Source: Candidatus Kapaibacterium sp. (GTDB lineage: Bacteria > Bacteroidota > Ignavibacteria > Kapaibacteriales > HRBIN21). From it: DNA of 6,227 nucleotides. Where the stretch lies: positions 1 through 6,227 of the forward strand of contig JANWXA010000120.1 in the NCBI GenBank assembly GCA_025055465.1. The letters run 5' to 3'. How positions within the stretch are numbered: position 1 is the stretch's first letter; each line of letters starts with the position of its first letter. Shown one piece after another: positions 6,095 through 6,227 of the stretch. The translations under genes and the position numbers were made by a program. The notes beneath the pieces were generated by a model. The model was not told the origin of the DNA and did no database searches. It was given only the letters and a program-made list of their open reading frames with translations.

Positions 6095-6227
6095 ATGAGC
6101 GAAGTTCTGTGGGTCCTCGTCGTGGCAGCTCTGGGGCTCCAGGTGGGGCTCAACCTGTGGCGTGGTGTGCTGGCGGAAGAACCCTGGCTGTTGTTCGCAG
6201 AGCGTTCGGGCAAGGAAGTACGCCTCC
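6095..6227 (+). CDS. N-terminus of a membrane-anchored protein, cut by the window end
   Basis: Only 44 residues are visible. ATG 6095 follows the lipoprotein stop by 13 bases and has TAGGGGGT at 6079-6086 as ribosome binding site. An earlier ATG at 6087 hits a stop within four codons. Residues 4-22 (VLWVLVVAALGLQVGLNLW) form one hydrophobic segment, followed by a charged stretch ending in FAERSGKEVRL. This suits a single N-terminal membrane anchor with a cytosolic or periplasmic domain beyond the window. The family cannot be named; an RmuC-like N-terminus was considered but nothing diagnostic is present. Confidence 0.65.
   Translation, partial: MSEVLWVLVVAALGLQVGLNLWRGVLAEEPWLLFAERSGKEVRL

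Overview
The window is a bacterial chromosomal segment with protein-coding genes only, all on the + strand. GC content looks moderately high by eye. I see no rRNA, tRNA, CRISPR array, insertion sequence or phage gene. Taxonomy is inferred weakly. The OsmC variant, the lipoprotein with an LEA14-like fold, and the weak Shine-Dalgarno sites at several starts fit the Bacteroidota/Chlorobiota/Ignavibacteria side of the tree. No marker gene proves this.

Layout: 1-176 is a leader region with no convincing gene. At 177-2386 three tightly packed genes encode a TPMT/HOL-type SAM methyltransferase, an OsmC-family peroxide/thiol protein (3 bases later) and an MbfA-like protein that fuses a ferritin-like diiron domain to a VIT1/CCC1 iron transporter (11 bases later). 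At 2409-4103, 22 bases downstream, is a class B penicillin-binding protein of FtsI type, lying outside any visible dcw cluster. At 4169-4933 is a polytopic Yip1-like membrane protein. At 4997-5497 is a single-domain response regulator with a PleD-like receiver. At 5455-6081 is a probable lipoprotein with an LEA type 2-like domain whose start lies inside the response regulator gene. At 6095 a membrane-anchored protein begins and is cut by the window end.

How the genes may work together: the first three can be read as a stress module (thiol or sulfide methylation, peroxide reduction, iron sequestration and export), since free iron and peroxide are dangerous together. This is inference from gene order. 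The second half is dominated by envelope functions: septal or side-wall peptidoglycan synthesis, an inner-membrane Yip1 protein, a lipoprotein and a signalling receiver. Short gaps and shared orientation suggest one or two transcription units. The 4104-4168 and 4934-4996 gaps are the likeliest places for internal signals.

Nothing here is clearly a new defence or mobile system. The points most worth a second look are the ferritin-VIT1 fusion beside OsmC, a cysteine cluster in the exported pedestal of the penicillin-binding protein, and the out-of-frame overlap of the response regulator with the lipoprotein gene.
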